Source: Salinactinospora qingdaonensis (GTDB taxonomy: Bacteria; Actinomycetota; Actinomycetes; Streptosporangiales; Streptosporangiaceae). Taken from it: 64,000 nt of DNA. Made by a program: the position numbers and the translations under genes. Where the stretch lies: NCBI RefSeq assembly GCF_039539445.1, contig NZ_BAABDD010000014.1, forward strand, positions 1 to 64,000. The letters run 5' to 3'. Positions 56,745-64,000 of this stretch are shown here, in pieces. The notes below the pieces were generated by a model. It did not search any database, was not told where the DNA came from, and worked only from the letters and a program-made list of their open reading frames with translations. Numbering within the stretch: the first letter of the stretch is position 1; every line of letters begins with the position of its first letter.

Positions 56745-57302
56745 TCAGATGTCGAAGAACGCCGTCTCGTTCTCGCCCTGGAGGTAGATGTCGAACTGGT
56801 AGCCGTCGCCGGTGGAGTGCGCGATGAGGCTTTGGCGTGGCTGCCCCTCGGGCACACTGGCCAGCACCGGGTCGGCGGCGTTGGCGGCCTCCTCTTCGGG
56901 GAAGTAGATGCGGGTGACGACACGGTGCAGCATGCCGCGGGCGAAGACCGAGACATCGATGTGGGGTGCCTGCGGCCCTGCCGGTCCCGGCACCGGCCCC
57001 GGTTTGAGGGTGTGGATGGCGTACTGGCCGGTGGCGTCGGTGGGGCAGCGCCCGAAGGCGCGAAACCCCGGGTACGGGACGGCGCCGCGCGGGTCGGCGG
57101 GGTGGGCGAACCGGCCGTTGGGGTCGGCCTGCCAGGTCTCGATGAGTCCGTCGGTGACCGGCGCGCCGGCACCGTCGTAGAGCGTGCCGCGCAGCCACAG
57201 CCCGCCGGGTGTGCCTTCGGCGGCGGCGAAGGGGCCATCGGCCCAGGGCAGCCCGATGTGCAGGTAGGGGCCGACCGTCTGGGACGGGGTGGTTTCAGGC
57301 AT
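56745..57302 (-). CDS. pcaG: Protocatechuate 3,4-dioxygenase, alpha subunit
   Basis: Partner of PcaH in the iron-dependent ring-opening dioxygenase. A 185-residue intradiol fold: TPSQTVGPYLHIGLPWADG, GLIETWQADPNGRFAHP, and DVSVFARGMLHRVVTRIYFPEEEAANAADPVL. As expected for the alpha chain it lacks the full iron-ligand set carried by PcaH. The ATG at 57302 shares a base with the pcaH stop (TGATG). Confidence 0.95.
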   Translation of the reverse strand: MPETTPSQTVGPYLHIGLPWADGPFAAAEGTPGGLWLRGTLYDGAGAPVTDGLIETWQADPNGRFAHPADPRGAVPYPGFRAFGRCPTDATGQYAIHTLKPGPVPGPAGPQAPHIDVSVFARGMLHRVVTRIYFPEEEAANAADPVLASVPEGQPRQSLIAHSTGDGYQFDIYLQGENETAFFDI

Positions 57303-58066
57303 CACTCGTCATCCTCTGCCTCGGTGTCTTCAAACGGGGTCTGCTCTTGGCCGCGCAGCACGATGTCCCATTCAAAGGCCAGCGCCCATTCCGGCACGGT
57401 GTTGGCGTAGTCGAACCGTGCGACCAGACGTTCGCGCGCCTTAGGGTCGGGGATCGAGTTCCACATGGGGTCTTGGAAGAACAGCGGATCGCCGGGGAAG
57501 TACATCTGGCTGACCAACCGCTGAGTGAAGGCGCGCCCGAACAGCGAGAAGTGGATGTGGGCGGGGCGCCAGGCGTTGTCGTGGTTGCGCCATGGGTAGG
57601 CGCCGGGCCGGATGGTGATGAACCGGTAGCGCCCCTCGGCGTCGGTGAGGGTGCGGCCGACCCCGGTGAAGTTGGGGTCGAGCGGGCAGGGCCAGTTGTC
57701 GCCGGTGTGGCGGTAGCGTCCGCCGGCGTTGGCCTGCCAGATCTCCACCAGCGTGTGGGGGATGGGGGTGCCGTCGCTGTCGCGGACTTGGCCGTGGACG
57801 ATGATCCGCTGGCCCTGAGGCTCCTCGGCGTGCTGGCGGGTGAGGTCGTGGTCGGTCTCGCCCACCCGATCCTGGCCCAGCACCGGGTTGGTGACCTCGG
57901 TGAGCATGTGCGGCAGCAGCGTCAGCGGCCGTTTGGGGTGGCGCAGCGCCGTACTGCGGTAGCCGGGGTAGTCCAGCGGTGGGTGGACCTCGTGGTCACG
58001 GATGTAGCCGGGAACGTGCAGCCCGGTTGCCGCACTCGAGGCGGCTGACTGCTCTGATGTGGTCAT
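57302..58066 (-). CDS. pcaH: Protocatechuate 3,4-dioxygenase, beta subunit
   Basis: Iron-bearing subunit that cleaves protocatechuate between the hydroxyls to 3-carboxy-cis,cis-muconate. A 254-residue protein with HPPLDYPGYRSTALRHPKRPL, VHGQVRDSDGTPIPHTLVEIWQANAGGRYRH (first Tyr ligand), TIRPGAYPWRNHDNAWRPAHIHFSLFG (second Tyr and two His ligands) and QMYFPGDPLFFQDP. The ATG at 58066 has GGAGGAAAC. The frame is open upstream but that part is Arg/Pro-rich noise. Confidence 0.96.
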   Translation of the reverse strand: MTTSEQSAASSAATGLHVPGYIRDHEVHPPLDYPGYRSTALRHPKRPLTLLPHMLTEVTNPVLGQDRVGETDHDLTRQHAEEPQGQRIIVHGQVRDSDGTPIPHTLVEIWQANAGGRYRHTGDNWPCPLDPNFTGVGRTLTDAEGRYRFITIRPGAYPWRNHDNAWRPAHIHFSLFGRAFTQRLVSQMYFPGDPLFFQDPMWNSIPDPKARERLVARFDYANTVPEWALAFEWDIVLRGQEQTPFEDTEAEDDE

Positions 58067-58098
58067 GTTTCCTCCACGGGTGTGAAACGGTGGCCCGT

Positions 58099-59274
58099 TC
58101 AGGCGTGCAGCACGACGGCGAGTCCCTGTCCCACGCCGATGCAGATGGCGGCCAGCCCCCAGCCGCCGCCGCGACGGCGCAACTCGTGGGCGAGCGCCCC
58201 CAGGATGCGCGCCCCGGAGGCTCCCAGCGGGTGGCCGATGGCCAGGGCGCCGCCGTTGGGGTTGACGATCTCGGGATCGAGGTCGGGCCACAGTTTCAGG
58301 CAGGCCAGCGATTGGGCGGCGAAGGCTTCGTTGAGTTCCACCACCGACAACTCCGACCAGCCGATACCGGCGCGGCGCAGCGCGGTCTCGGCGGCCTCGA
58401 CCGGCCCGATGCCGAAACGGTGCGGCTCGACGGCGGCAACGCCGCGGCTGACGATGCGGGCCAAGGGCTCGCTGCCACGAGCCCGCGCGGCGGCCTCGTC
58501 ACCGATGAGCACGGCGGCGGCCCCGTCGTTGAGGGGGGAGGCGTTACCGGCGGTGATGGTGCCGTCGGCGCGAAACGAGGGTTTGAGTTGGCCGAGTTTG
58601 TCCAGCGAGGTCTCGCGGATGCTCTCGTCGCGCTCCAACTCCACGCCGGGCACGGCGGTGGTCTCGTCGGCGAAGACGCCCTTGGCCCAGGCGGTGGCGG
58701 CGTTGCTGTGGCTGCGCAGCGCGAACTCGTCCTGCTCGGCGCGGCCGATGCCGTAGAGTTCAGCGACCTGCTCGGTGCTTTCGCCCAGCGACACCGTCCA
58801 CTCGTCGGGCATCTGGGGGTTGACCATACGCCAGCCCAGGGTGGTCGAGTGCAGCGTCTGGTGGGCGGCGGGGAACCCCTTCTCCGGCTTGGGCAGCACC
58901 CAGGGCGCGCGGCTCATCGACTCCACGCCGCCGGCCAGCACGAGGGAGGCGTCACCCACCGCTACCGCGCGGTTGGCGGCGATCGCGGCCTCCAGGCCCG
59001 AGCCGCACAGCCGGTTGAGGGTGGCGCCGGGCACCGAGGCGGGCAGCCCGGCCAGCAGCCCGGCCATCCGGGCGACGTTGCGGTTGTCCTCACCGGCGCC
59101 GTTGGCGTCTCCGAAGTAAACGTCGTCGATGGTAGCCGGGTCGAGGTTGGGGGAGCGCTCGACGATGGAGCGCACCACGGTCGCGGCGAGGTCGTCGGGG
59201 CGCACGCCGGCCAAGGCACCGCCGTACTTGCCGAAGGGTGTGCGAATCGCGTCCAGAATGAACGCATCGGTCAT
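58099..59274 (-). CDS. pcaF: 3-oxoadipyl-CoA thiolase
   Basis: Splits 3-oxoadipyl-CoA to succinyl-CoA and acetyl-CoA, the final step. A 391-residue thiolase: FILDAIRTPFGKYGGALAG, nucleophile Cys90 (NRLCGSGLEA), NPNGGALAIGHPLGASGARI (catalytic His) and the C-terminal Cys in AAICIGVGQG, where many thiolases read C-x-G-GG-QG, a mild variant. The ATG at 59274 has GGGAG. It is 32 bp upstream of pcaH and 179 bp after pcaJ. Confidence 0.94.
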   Translation of the reverse strand: MTDAFILDAIRTPFGKYGGALAGVRPDDLAATVVRSIVERSPNLDPATIDDVYFGDANGAGEDNRNVARMAGLLAGLPASVPGATLNRLCGSGLEAAIAANRAVAVGDASLVLAGGVESMSRAPWVLPKPEKGFPAAHQTLHSTTLGWRMVNPQMPDEWTVSLGESTEQVAELYGIGRAEQDEFALRSHSNAATAWAKGVFADETTAVPGVELERDESIRETSLDKLGQLKPSFRADGTITAGNASPLNDGAAAVLIGDEAAARARGSEPLARIVSRGVAAVEPHRFGIGPVEAAETALRRAGIGWSELSVVELNEAFAAQSLACLKLWPDLDPEIVNPNGGALAIGHPLGASGARILGALAHELRRRGGGWGLAAICIGVGQGLAVVLHA

Positions 59275-59453
59275 GGTGACTCCCAAGTTGGATACGTCAC
59301 AGTGGTGTCGAGATTGTTCGGATACCGGTCAGTTATGCCTCTGGGCCGGATTCCCCCGTGAACGCTCCGAGTGCCCTGTTTTTGGGCCCTAAGAGCGAGG
59401 CTAGTGCAGCGCCGCCGCGCTGTAACGATCTGGCATCCGGCGGCGGTGGCGGC

Positions 59454-60215
59454 TCACGCCGGCGAAGCGCCCGTCAGCGAGCGCAGCACCGCCAGCTCCT
59501 CGGAGGTGGGCTCGGGGGTCGTGGCCACCTCGGGGGCCACGGCGAGCTCCCAACCGGTCGCGGCGCGCGCGTCGGCGACGTCGACGCCGGGGTGCACGCT
59601 GACCAGGGTCAGTTCCGCGGTCTCGGGGTCGGGTTCGAGGACACCAAGATCGGTGATGACGCGCTTGGGGCCGTGCCCGCGCAGCCCCAGCCGTTCGCGG
59701 TCGCCCGCGCCCGAGCCGTAGCCCACCGAGGTGACGAAGTCGACCGATTCGACGAAGGCGCGTGTGGACTGGCGCACGATCACGATGACGTCGCGGCAGG
59801 AGGCGGCGATCTCGGGGGCGCCGCCCGCGCCGGGCAGTCGCACCTTGGGGTCGGCGTAGTCGCCGATGACGGTGGTGTTGATGTTGGCGTAGCGGTCGAT
59901 CTGGGCGGCGCCCAGGAAGCCGGTGTCGATACGGCCGGGCTGGAGCCAGTAGTTGAAGATCTCCGGCACCGAGACCACGGTGTCGGCGGTTTCGGCCAGG
60001 ATTCCGTCACCGATGGACAGCGGCAGGGTGTCGGGTTTGGCGCCCAGGGTGCCCGACTCGTAGATCAGCCACAGGCCGGGGGCATGGGTGCGGCGGGCGA
60101 GGTTGGCGGCCGTGCTGGGCAGGCCGATGCCCACGAAGCAGGCCATGTCGTCGGTGAGGGCGCGCGCGGCCGTCACGGTCATGATCTCGTCGGAGGACCA
60201 GGTCACTGCCGTCAT
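59454..60215 (-). CDS. pcaJ: 3-oxoadipate CoA-transferase, beta subunit
   Basis: With PcaI transfers CoA from succinyl-CoA to 3-oxoadipate. The 253-residue protein shows family I CoA-transferase features: ACFVGIGLPSTAANLARRTHAPGLWLIYESGTLG (the catalytic Glu region is YESG), SVPEIFNYWLQPGRIDTGFLGAAQIDRYANINTTVIGDYADPKVRLPGAGGAPEIA. The ATG at 60215 follows the pcaI stop by 5 bp. Confidence 0.92.
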   Translation of the reverse strand: MTAVTWSSDEIMTVTAARALTDDMACFVGIGLPSTAANLARRTHAPGLWLIYESGTLGAKPDTLPLSIGDGILAETADTVVSVPEIFNYWLQPGRIDTGFLGAAQIDRYANINTTVIGDYADPKVRLPGAGGAPEIAASCRDVIVIVRQSTRAFVESVDFVTSVGYGSGAGDRERLGLRGHGPKRVITDLGVLEPDPETAELTLVSVHPGVDVADARAATGWELAVAPEVATTPEPTSEELAVLRSLTGASPA

Positions 60216-60220
60216 CGCTA

Positions 60221-61051
60221 TTACTGCCCTTTCCCGTGGGGAGCGGGGGTCGGCCCCGCGAGGACGTGTTCTTCCAGCCACTGGGTGAACGCCTCGCGGT
60301 CGCGGCTGATGGCGTCCCATGCCTGGTAGGCGTCGTTATCGCGGCTGTAGTAGCCGTGGGCGTAGGAGGGGTGGGAGCCGCCCGGCGCCTCGGCGACGGC
60401 GGTGACCGCGCGGTGGGGCAGGATGACCTGGCCGGGCACTGGTTCGAGTTCGTCGACGACTTCCTCGACGGTGGCCAGCGAGCGCTGCGCGGCGAGCACG
60501 GCCTCCTTCTGCACCCCGGTGATGCCCCACATCTGCACGTTGCCCGCCCGGTCGGCGCGCTGGGCGTGCACGATGGTCACGTCGGGGTTGAGGGCGGGAA
60601 CCGCGGTGAGTTCCTCCCCGGTGAAGGGGCAGGTGACGGTCTTGATGGTGGCGGTGGGGCCGATCAGGTCGGTCCCGGTGTAGCCGCGCAGCACGGCAAA
60701 GGGCACGCCGGAGGCGCCGGCGACGTAGCGGTTGGCCATGCCGGCGTGGCTGTGCTCCTCGATCTCCAGCGGTACCGGCCAGCCTGCCTGGATGGCGTCG
60801 CGGAAGCGGTGCAGTGAGCCCACTCCGGGGTTGCCGCCCCAGGAAAAGATCAGTTTGCGGGCACATCCGGCGCCGATGAGCTGGTCGTAGACGATATCGG
60901 GGGTCATTCGCACGAGGGTGAGGTCGCGGCGTCCCTGGCGGACGATCTCGTGTCCGGCCGCCACGGGGATGAGGTGGGTGAAGCCCTCAAGCGCGACCGT
61001 GTCTCCATCGTGGACGAGTTCGCGGATTCCCTCGTCCAGCGGCACGATCAT
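60221..61051 (-). CDS. pcaI: 3-oxoadipate CoA-transferase, alpha subunit
   Basis: Alpha chain of the CoA-transferase. A 276-residue protein: LVHDGDTVALEGFTHLIPVAAGHEIVRQGRRDLTLVRMTPDIVYDQLIGAGCARKLIFSWGGNPGVGSLHRFRDAI, EEHSHAGMANRYVAGASGVPF, and ALNPDVTIVHAQRADRAGNVQMWG. The ATG at 61051 has AGGATGG at good spacing and leaves room for the promoter; an ATG at 61063 (four residues longer) is the alternative. It is the first gene after the paired operators and heads pcaIJ-FHGBDC. Confidence 0.92.
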   Translation of the reverse strand: MIVPLDEGIRELVHDGDTVALEGFTHLIPVAAGHEIVRQGRRDLTLVRMTPDIVYDQLIGAGCARKLIFSWGGNPGVGSLHRFRDAIQAGWPVPLEIEEHSHAGMANRYVAGASGVPFAVLRGYTGTDLIGPTATIKTVTCPFTGEELTAVPALNPDVTIVHAQRADRAGNVQMWGITGVQKEAVLAAQRSLATVEEVVDELEPVPGQVILPHRAVTAVAEAPGGSHPSYAHGYYSRDNDAYQAWDAISRDREAFTQWLEEHVLAGPTPAPHGKGQ

Positions 61052-61068
61052 GGGTTTTGCCATCCTGT

Positions 61069-61102
61069 GTTCGTATAACGAATAAATGTTCTCTAGGCGA
61101 AC
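61069..61102 (-). promoter_or_regulatory. Paired IclR-type operators upstream of pcaI
   Basis: On the minus strand GTTCGCCTAGAGAAC (61088-61102) is followed by ATTCGTTATACGAAC (61069-61083). Both are 15-bp palindromes with centres 19 bp apart. The same two sites, in the same order and spacing, precede the ABC binding-protein gene (62374-62407). The proximal one overlaps a TTATAC -10-like hexamer. PcaR, encoded just upstream, is the obvious ligand. Confidence 0.75.
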
Positions 61103-61227
61103 ATCATAATGGCGACATTATTCGTGGATGTGACCGGGGTCAAGCCCGGACCGACGTGCCCTCCCCGCGCCCGCTCGCGCTCGTCACCGCGCCTTCGACG
61201 GCGCCGCCCCGCTCGTCCCGCTGCCGC

Positions 61228-62007
61228 TTACACGCGCGTGCTGCCGTTGGCGATCTCCAGATCCGCCTCGATGCGTGCCACCGTGGCCAACAGCGGCGGG
61301 AGCAGTTCGCGGCGGATGTCCTCGACCGAGGTGCGGGTGGCGTGGGCCGAGACGTTGGCCGCGGCCACCACGGTGCCCTCCCGGTCGCGGATGGGCGCGG
61401 CCACCGAACGCAGGCCCTCTTCCAGTTCCTGGTCCACGATCGCCCACCCCTGGCTGCGGGCGCGGTCGATCTCGGCGCGCAGCAGTTGTGTGGAGGAGAC
61501 GGTGTAGGGGGTCGCGGTGCGCAACTCCAGTCCCGCCAGGTAGTGCTCCAGCTCCTCGGAGGGCAGCGCCGCCAGCAGCACCCGCCCCATCGAGGTGAGG
61601 TAGGCCGGGAACCGAGTCCCCACACTGATCGACACGGCCATGATCCGCGACGTGGGCACGCGCGCCACGTAAACGATGTCGTCACCGTCGATCACCGACA
61701 CCGACGAGGACTCGCCTACCTCGGCGGCCAGGCGCTCCAGGTGCGGCTGTACCACCTCGGGGAGCTCGGCCGAGGACAGGTAGGCATACCCCAGTTCCAG
61801 CACTCGCGGTGTGAGGGCGAACTGTCTGCCGTCGGTGCGCACGTAGCCTAGATCTACCAGCGTCAGCAGGAAGCGCCGCGTCGCCGCGCGGGTCAGTCCC
61901 GTACTCCTGGCGACGTCGCTCAGCGTCATCGATGGGGTTTCGGCGGAGAAGGCCCGGATCACCGCAAGGCCTCTTTCCAGCGACTGCACGTAGTGCTCGG
62001 CCCGCAT
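61228..62007 (-). CDS. pcaR: IclR-family regulator of the protocatechuate cluster (PcaR-like)
   Basis: A 259-residue regulator of the PcaR/PobR/PcaU branch: YVQSLERGLAVIRAFSAETPSMTLSDVARSTGLTRAATRRFLLTLVDLGYVRTDGRQFALTPRVLELGYAYLSS (winged helix) and an effector domain with SSSVSVIDGDDIVYVARVPTSRIMAVSISVGTRFPAYLTSMGRVLLAALP and GWAIVDQELEEGLRSVAAPIRD. Such proteins answer to beta-ketoadipate or protocatechuate. The ATG at 62007 has GGAGAG. Upstream in-frame sequence is not coding. Confidence 0.93.
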   Translation of the reverse strand: MRAEHYVQSLERGLAVIRAFSAETPSMTLSDVARSTGLTRAATRRFLLTLVDLGYVRTDGRQFALTPRVLELGYAYLSSAELPEVVQPHLERLAAEVGESSSVSVIDGDDIVYVARVPTSRIMAVSISVGTRFPAYLTSMGRVLLAALPSEELEHYLAGLELRTATPYTVSSTQLLRAEIDRARSQGWAIVDQELEEGLRSVAAPIRDREGTVVAAANVSAHATRTSVEDIRRELLPPLLATVARIEADLEIANGSTRV

Positions 62008-62525
62008 TGCCGGCTCTCCGCCGTACTCGGCCGTCGTCAATTCTGGCTCCTTCCCGCCTGACCGAAACCTCGCCTCGTGGCTGGCTGTGCTGCGGTTTCG
62101 GCTCTCGTTTCCGCGCTCACCGCGGCGCCTTCCAGGGCCTCCAGCGACGCCGCTTCCAGCGATGTTCTCATAACGCACAAGGCATTGCCTGTATATAGGC
62201 CGATCGTCCTTGATGGGCGCTGTGATGTCACTAGTCATCCTGACGTCCCATGACCCGTTGCAGGCCCCCCATGATCCGCTCTGACATGGCGTGGCGCATG
62301 ATGTGAGAGGCGGGGAAGGATGGAAACCGAACTGTGATCGGTATGGCTTGACGTGGTGAAACTCCTCCCCTACGTTCGCTGAATGAACAAGCGTTCGTAA
62401 AACGAACGAGCGGGTCTGCGCGATAGCGATAGCATCCCCGCAGAGGTTGATCAGCCGGCGCCTGTCATCCGCGCCCATCGCCTCGTCCGTTTTTCTCTCA
62501 ACACCATCCAATTTTGGAGATCCCG
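62008..62525. other. Divergent region between pcaR and the ABC importer
   Basis: 518 bp containing the paired operators at 62374-62407 and probably both promoters. No gene is seen. The pcaR-proximal part (62008-62200) shows no copy of the operator motif. Confidence 0.5.
62374..62407 (+). promoter_or_regulatory. Paired IclR-type operators upstream of the ABC importer
   Basis: GTTCGCTGAATGAAC (62374-62388) and GTTCGTAAAACGAAC (62393-62407) have centres 19 bp apart, matching the pcaI pair in type, order relative to transcription and spacing. They lie about 120 bp before the binding-protein gene. Confidence 0.75.
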
Positions 62526-63503
62526 ATGCGTCGAAAGATCTTCGTTCTGGCCAGTGCGCTCGCACTGCTGGCCACGTCCGCATGCGGCGGAAGCAGCGAC
62601 AGTGGCGACAGCGGCGGCGACGGCCAGGCGGAGGGCGAGCTCACCGAAGTCACCGTGGGTCTCATCCCCATCGTTGACGTCGCGCCGGTCTACCTCGGCC
62701 AAGAGCAGGGCTACTTCGAGGATCACGGGCTCAAGCTCAACATCGAGAACGCCAGCGGCGGCGCCGCCATTGTTCCCGGTGTGGTCAGCGGCAACTTCGA
62801 GTTCGGTTTCAGCAACATTACCTCGCTGCTCATCGGCCGACAGGAAGACCTGCCACTGAAGGTCGTCAGCAACGGCGTGACCAGCACCGGCGAGCAGGGC
62901 GCCGACTTCGGCGGCATCGTCGTTCCCGAAGGCAGCCCCGTGACCGACGCCTCCGGTCTGGCCGGCAAGAAGGTCGCCGTGAACACGCTGCAAAACATCG
63001 GCGACACCACGGTGCGCAACTCGGTGCGCGTGGCCGGCGGCGACCCCGACGAGATCAAGTTCGTCGAGCTGCCCTTCCCCGAGATGCCCGCCGCCCTTGA
63101 GAACGGCCAGGTCGACGGCGCGTGGCTGGTCGAGCCCTTCCTCAGCCAGTCGCTCAACAACGGCGCCACCGAGGTCGCCTCCAACTTCGTCGACGCCTCG
63201 CCGAGCCTCTCGGTCGCGCAGTACTTCACCTCCGAGCAACTGGCCAACGAGGACCCCGAGCTGGTGGAGTCCTTCCGCACCGCCATGCACGAGTCCATGG
63301 CCTACGCTGACGCCAACCCCGAGGACGTGCGGCGCGTTCTGACCAACTACACCGAGATCGACCAGAACCTTATCGAGCAGATCCGGTTGCCCCACTTCCC
63401 GCCGGAAGTCAACCGCGAATCGGTGCAAACCATCGCTGATCTCATGGTCGAGGACGGTCTCGTCGACAGCCAGCCCGACCTCGAAGCCCTGTACTACGAG
63501 TGA
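62526..63503 (+). CDS. NitT/TauT-type ABC transporter substrate-binding lipoprotein
   Basis: A 325-residue lipoprotein (MRRKIFVLASALALLATSAC, Cys20) of the SsuA/TauA/ThiY-like binding-protein family: EVTVGLIPIVDVAPVYLGQEQGYFEDHGLKLNIENASGGAAIVPGVVSGNFEFGFSNITSLLIG, GLAGKKVAVNTLQNIGDTTVRNSVR, and VDGAWLVEPFLSQ. The family imports sulfonates, nitrate or aromatic compounds. The shared operators with pcaI argue for an aromatic acid such as 4-hydroxybenzoate or protocatechuate. The ATG at 62526 has GGAG. Confidence 0.9.
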   Translation: MRRKIFVLASALALLATSACGGSSDSGDSGGDGQAEGELTEVTVGLIPIVDVAPVYLGQEQGYFEDHGLKLNIENASGGAAIVPGVVSGNFEFGFSNITSLLIGRQEDLPLKVVSNGVTSTGEQGADFGGIVVPEGSPVTDASGLAGKKVAVNTLQNIGDTTVRNSVRVAGGDPDEIKFVELPFPEMPAALENGQVDGAWLVEPFLSQSLNNGATEVASNFVDASPSLSVAQYFTSEQLANEDPELVESFRTAMHESMAYADANPEDVRRVLTNYTEIDQNLIEQIRLPHFPPEVNRESVQTIADLMVEDGLVDSQPDLEALYYE

Positions 63504-63508
63504 GCACC

Positions 63509-64000
63509 ATGACCAAGAGTGCCGCGACACCAGCGGCGCCCGCGGCGGCCGACCGGCGGAAAACCTCCCGCCGGTCGGCCGCGCGCCCGCGGCGCGTCGC
63601 CACCCCCACCAAGCTCGTTAACGCCGTACTGGGCCTCATCGGCATCGTCTTGTTCCTCGGCCTGTGGGAGGCGGTCCCGCGGCTGGGCTTGGTCCAGGCG
63701 CGCTACCTGCCGCCGGCCTCCGAAGTCCTGACCGAGCTGGCCGCCCGCATGGCCACTCCCACGTTTTGGACCGCGCTGCTCGACACCCTCCTGGGGTGGG
63801 GGCTGGGCTTGGGCATCGCTTTTCTGGCCGCGGTCATCCTCGGCTTCCTCATCGGCTCGGTGCCCGCGCTGCGCGCACTGACCTCCTCCACCGTCGAGTT
63901 CCTGCGCCCCATCCCGTCCGTGGCGCTGATCCCGCTCGCCGTGCTGCTGTGGGCCACCGACATCCGCTCCACCCTGCTGCTGGTCGTCTACGCCGCGTTC
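63509..64000 (+). CDS. NitT/TauT-type ABC transporter permease (partial, cut by window end)
   Basis: The first 164 residues of a membrane permease. A basic Ala/Arg-rich N-terminus (MTKSAATPAAPAAADRRKTSRRSAARPRR) precedes helices starting LVNAVLGLIGIVLFLGLWEAVPRLGLV. The stretch YLPPASEVLTELAARMATPTFWTALLDTLLGWGLGLGIAFLAAVILGFLIGSVPALRALTSSTVEFLRPIPSVALIPLAVLLWATD is the SsuC/TauC signature (FLRPIPSVALIPL). It starts 5 bp after the binding-protein stop; the ATPase gene presumably lies beyond the window. Confidence 0.9.
   Translation, partial: MTKSAATPAAPAAADRRKTSRRSAARPRRVATPTKLVNAVLGLIGIVLFLGLWEAVPRLGLVQARYLPPASEVLTELAARMATPTFWTALLDTLLGWGLGLGIAFLAAVILGFLIGSVPALRALTSSTVEFLRPIPSVALIPLAVLLWATDIRSTLLLVVYAAF

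Noticed and set aside
55166..57238. 690-codon frame joining pcaB with sequence over pcaG
   Set aside because: The upstream third is Arg/Pro/Ser noise in the wrong phase of pcaG; PcaB similarity begins at the GTG at 56587.

Overview
The window is about 70 % G+C chromosomal DNA with dense genes, frequent GTG and TTG starts and a gene content typical of a filamentous or aerobic actinobacterium. Single-subunit glyS, a Fur-type zinc regulator beside recO and uppS, SpoIIE-type phosphatases, Tat lipoproteins and a complete protocatechuate branch fit Streptosporangiales. The style of the dispersed repeats makes me favour Nocardiopsaceae (Nocardiopsis, Streptomonospora, Thermobifida), but this is inference and no 16S gene is present.

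Layout. (1) 0-21 kb is conserved core. It holds leuA behind a leucine-rich leader peptide, a secreted CAP protein, recO-uppS-SGNH hydrolase, a zinc operon (znuC-znuB-zur) behind a Zur box, a large wall-polymer glycosyltransferase/glycerophosphotransferase, glyS, trhA behind a TetR-like operator, ppdK behind two DasR-like operators, a YdcF/SanA protein and dgt. (2) 21.06-24.06 kb has no convincing gene. It contains an 84-bp inverted duplication, strong hairpins, three copies of a dispersed palindromic element (a fourth lies at 161-192), a decayed two-repeat CRISPR remnant and a short type I-E-like CRISPR array without cas genes. (3) 24-39 kb is an L-arabinose/arabinan catabolic island, all on the plus strand: a LacI regulator with two identical perfect operators, araB-araD-araA, an oligosaccharide importer without its own ATPase, a secreted GH43 arabinanase, a cytoplasmic GH51 arabinofuranosidase and a ChvE/MmsAB monosaccharide importer. 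Secreted enzyme, importers, cytoplasmic glycosidase and catabolic enzymes together form one route from arabinan to the pentose phosphate pathway. (4) 39-45.3 kb returns to core: dnaG, a sigma-70 factor, a membrane-anchored GH18 protein and small conserved proteins.

(5) 45.4-48.1 kb is a small accessory patch beginning at tRNA-Asn. It has an AAA ATPase/DUF234-like gene preceded by a 40-bp AT-rich near-perfect palindrome, and a VapBC-type pair whose toxin is interrupted by an in-frame amber codon. (6) 48.2-52.3 kb holds an Lrp regulator divergent from an EamA transporter, a lipoprotein and a GAF-SpoIIE phosphatase. (7) 52.4-64 kb is a complete 4-hydroxybenzoate/protocatechuate (beta-ketoadipate) cluster on the minus strand (pcaR, pcaI, J, F, H, G, B, D, C, pobA). 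A divergent NitT/TauT-type ABC importer is cut by the window end. Two paired 15-bp operators, in the same order and with the same 19-bp spacing, precede both pcaI and the importer. This strongly suggests that the importer belongs to the aromatic-acid regulon.
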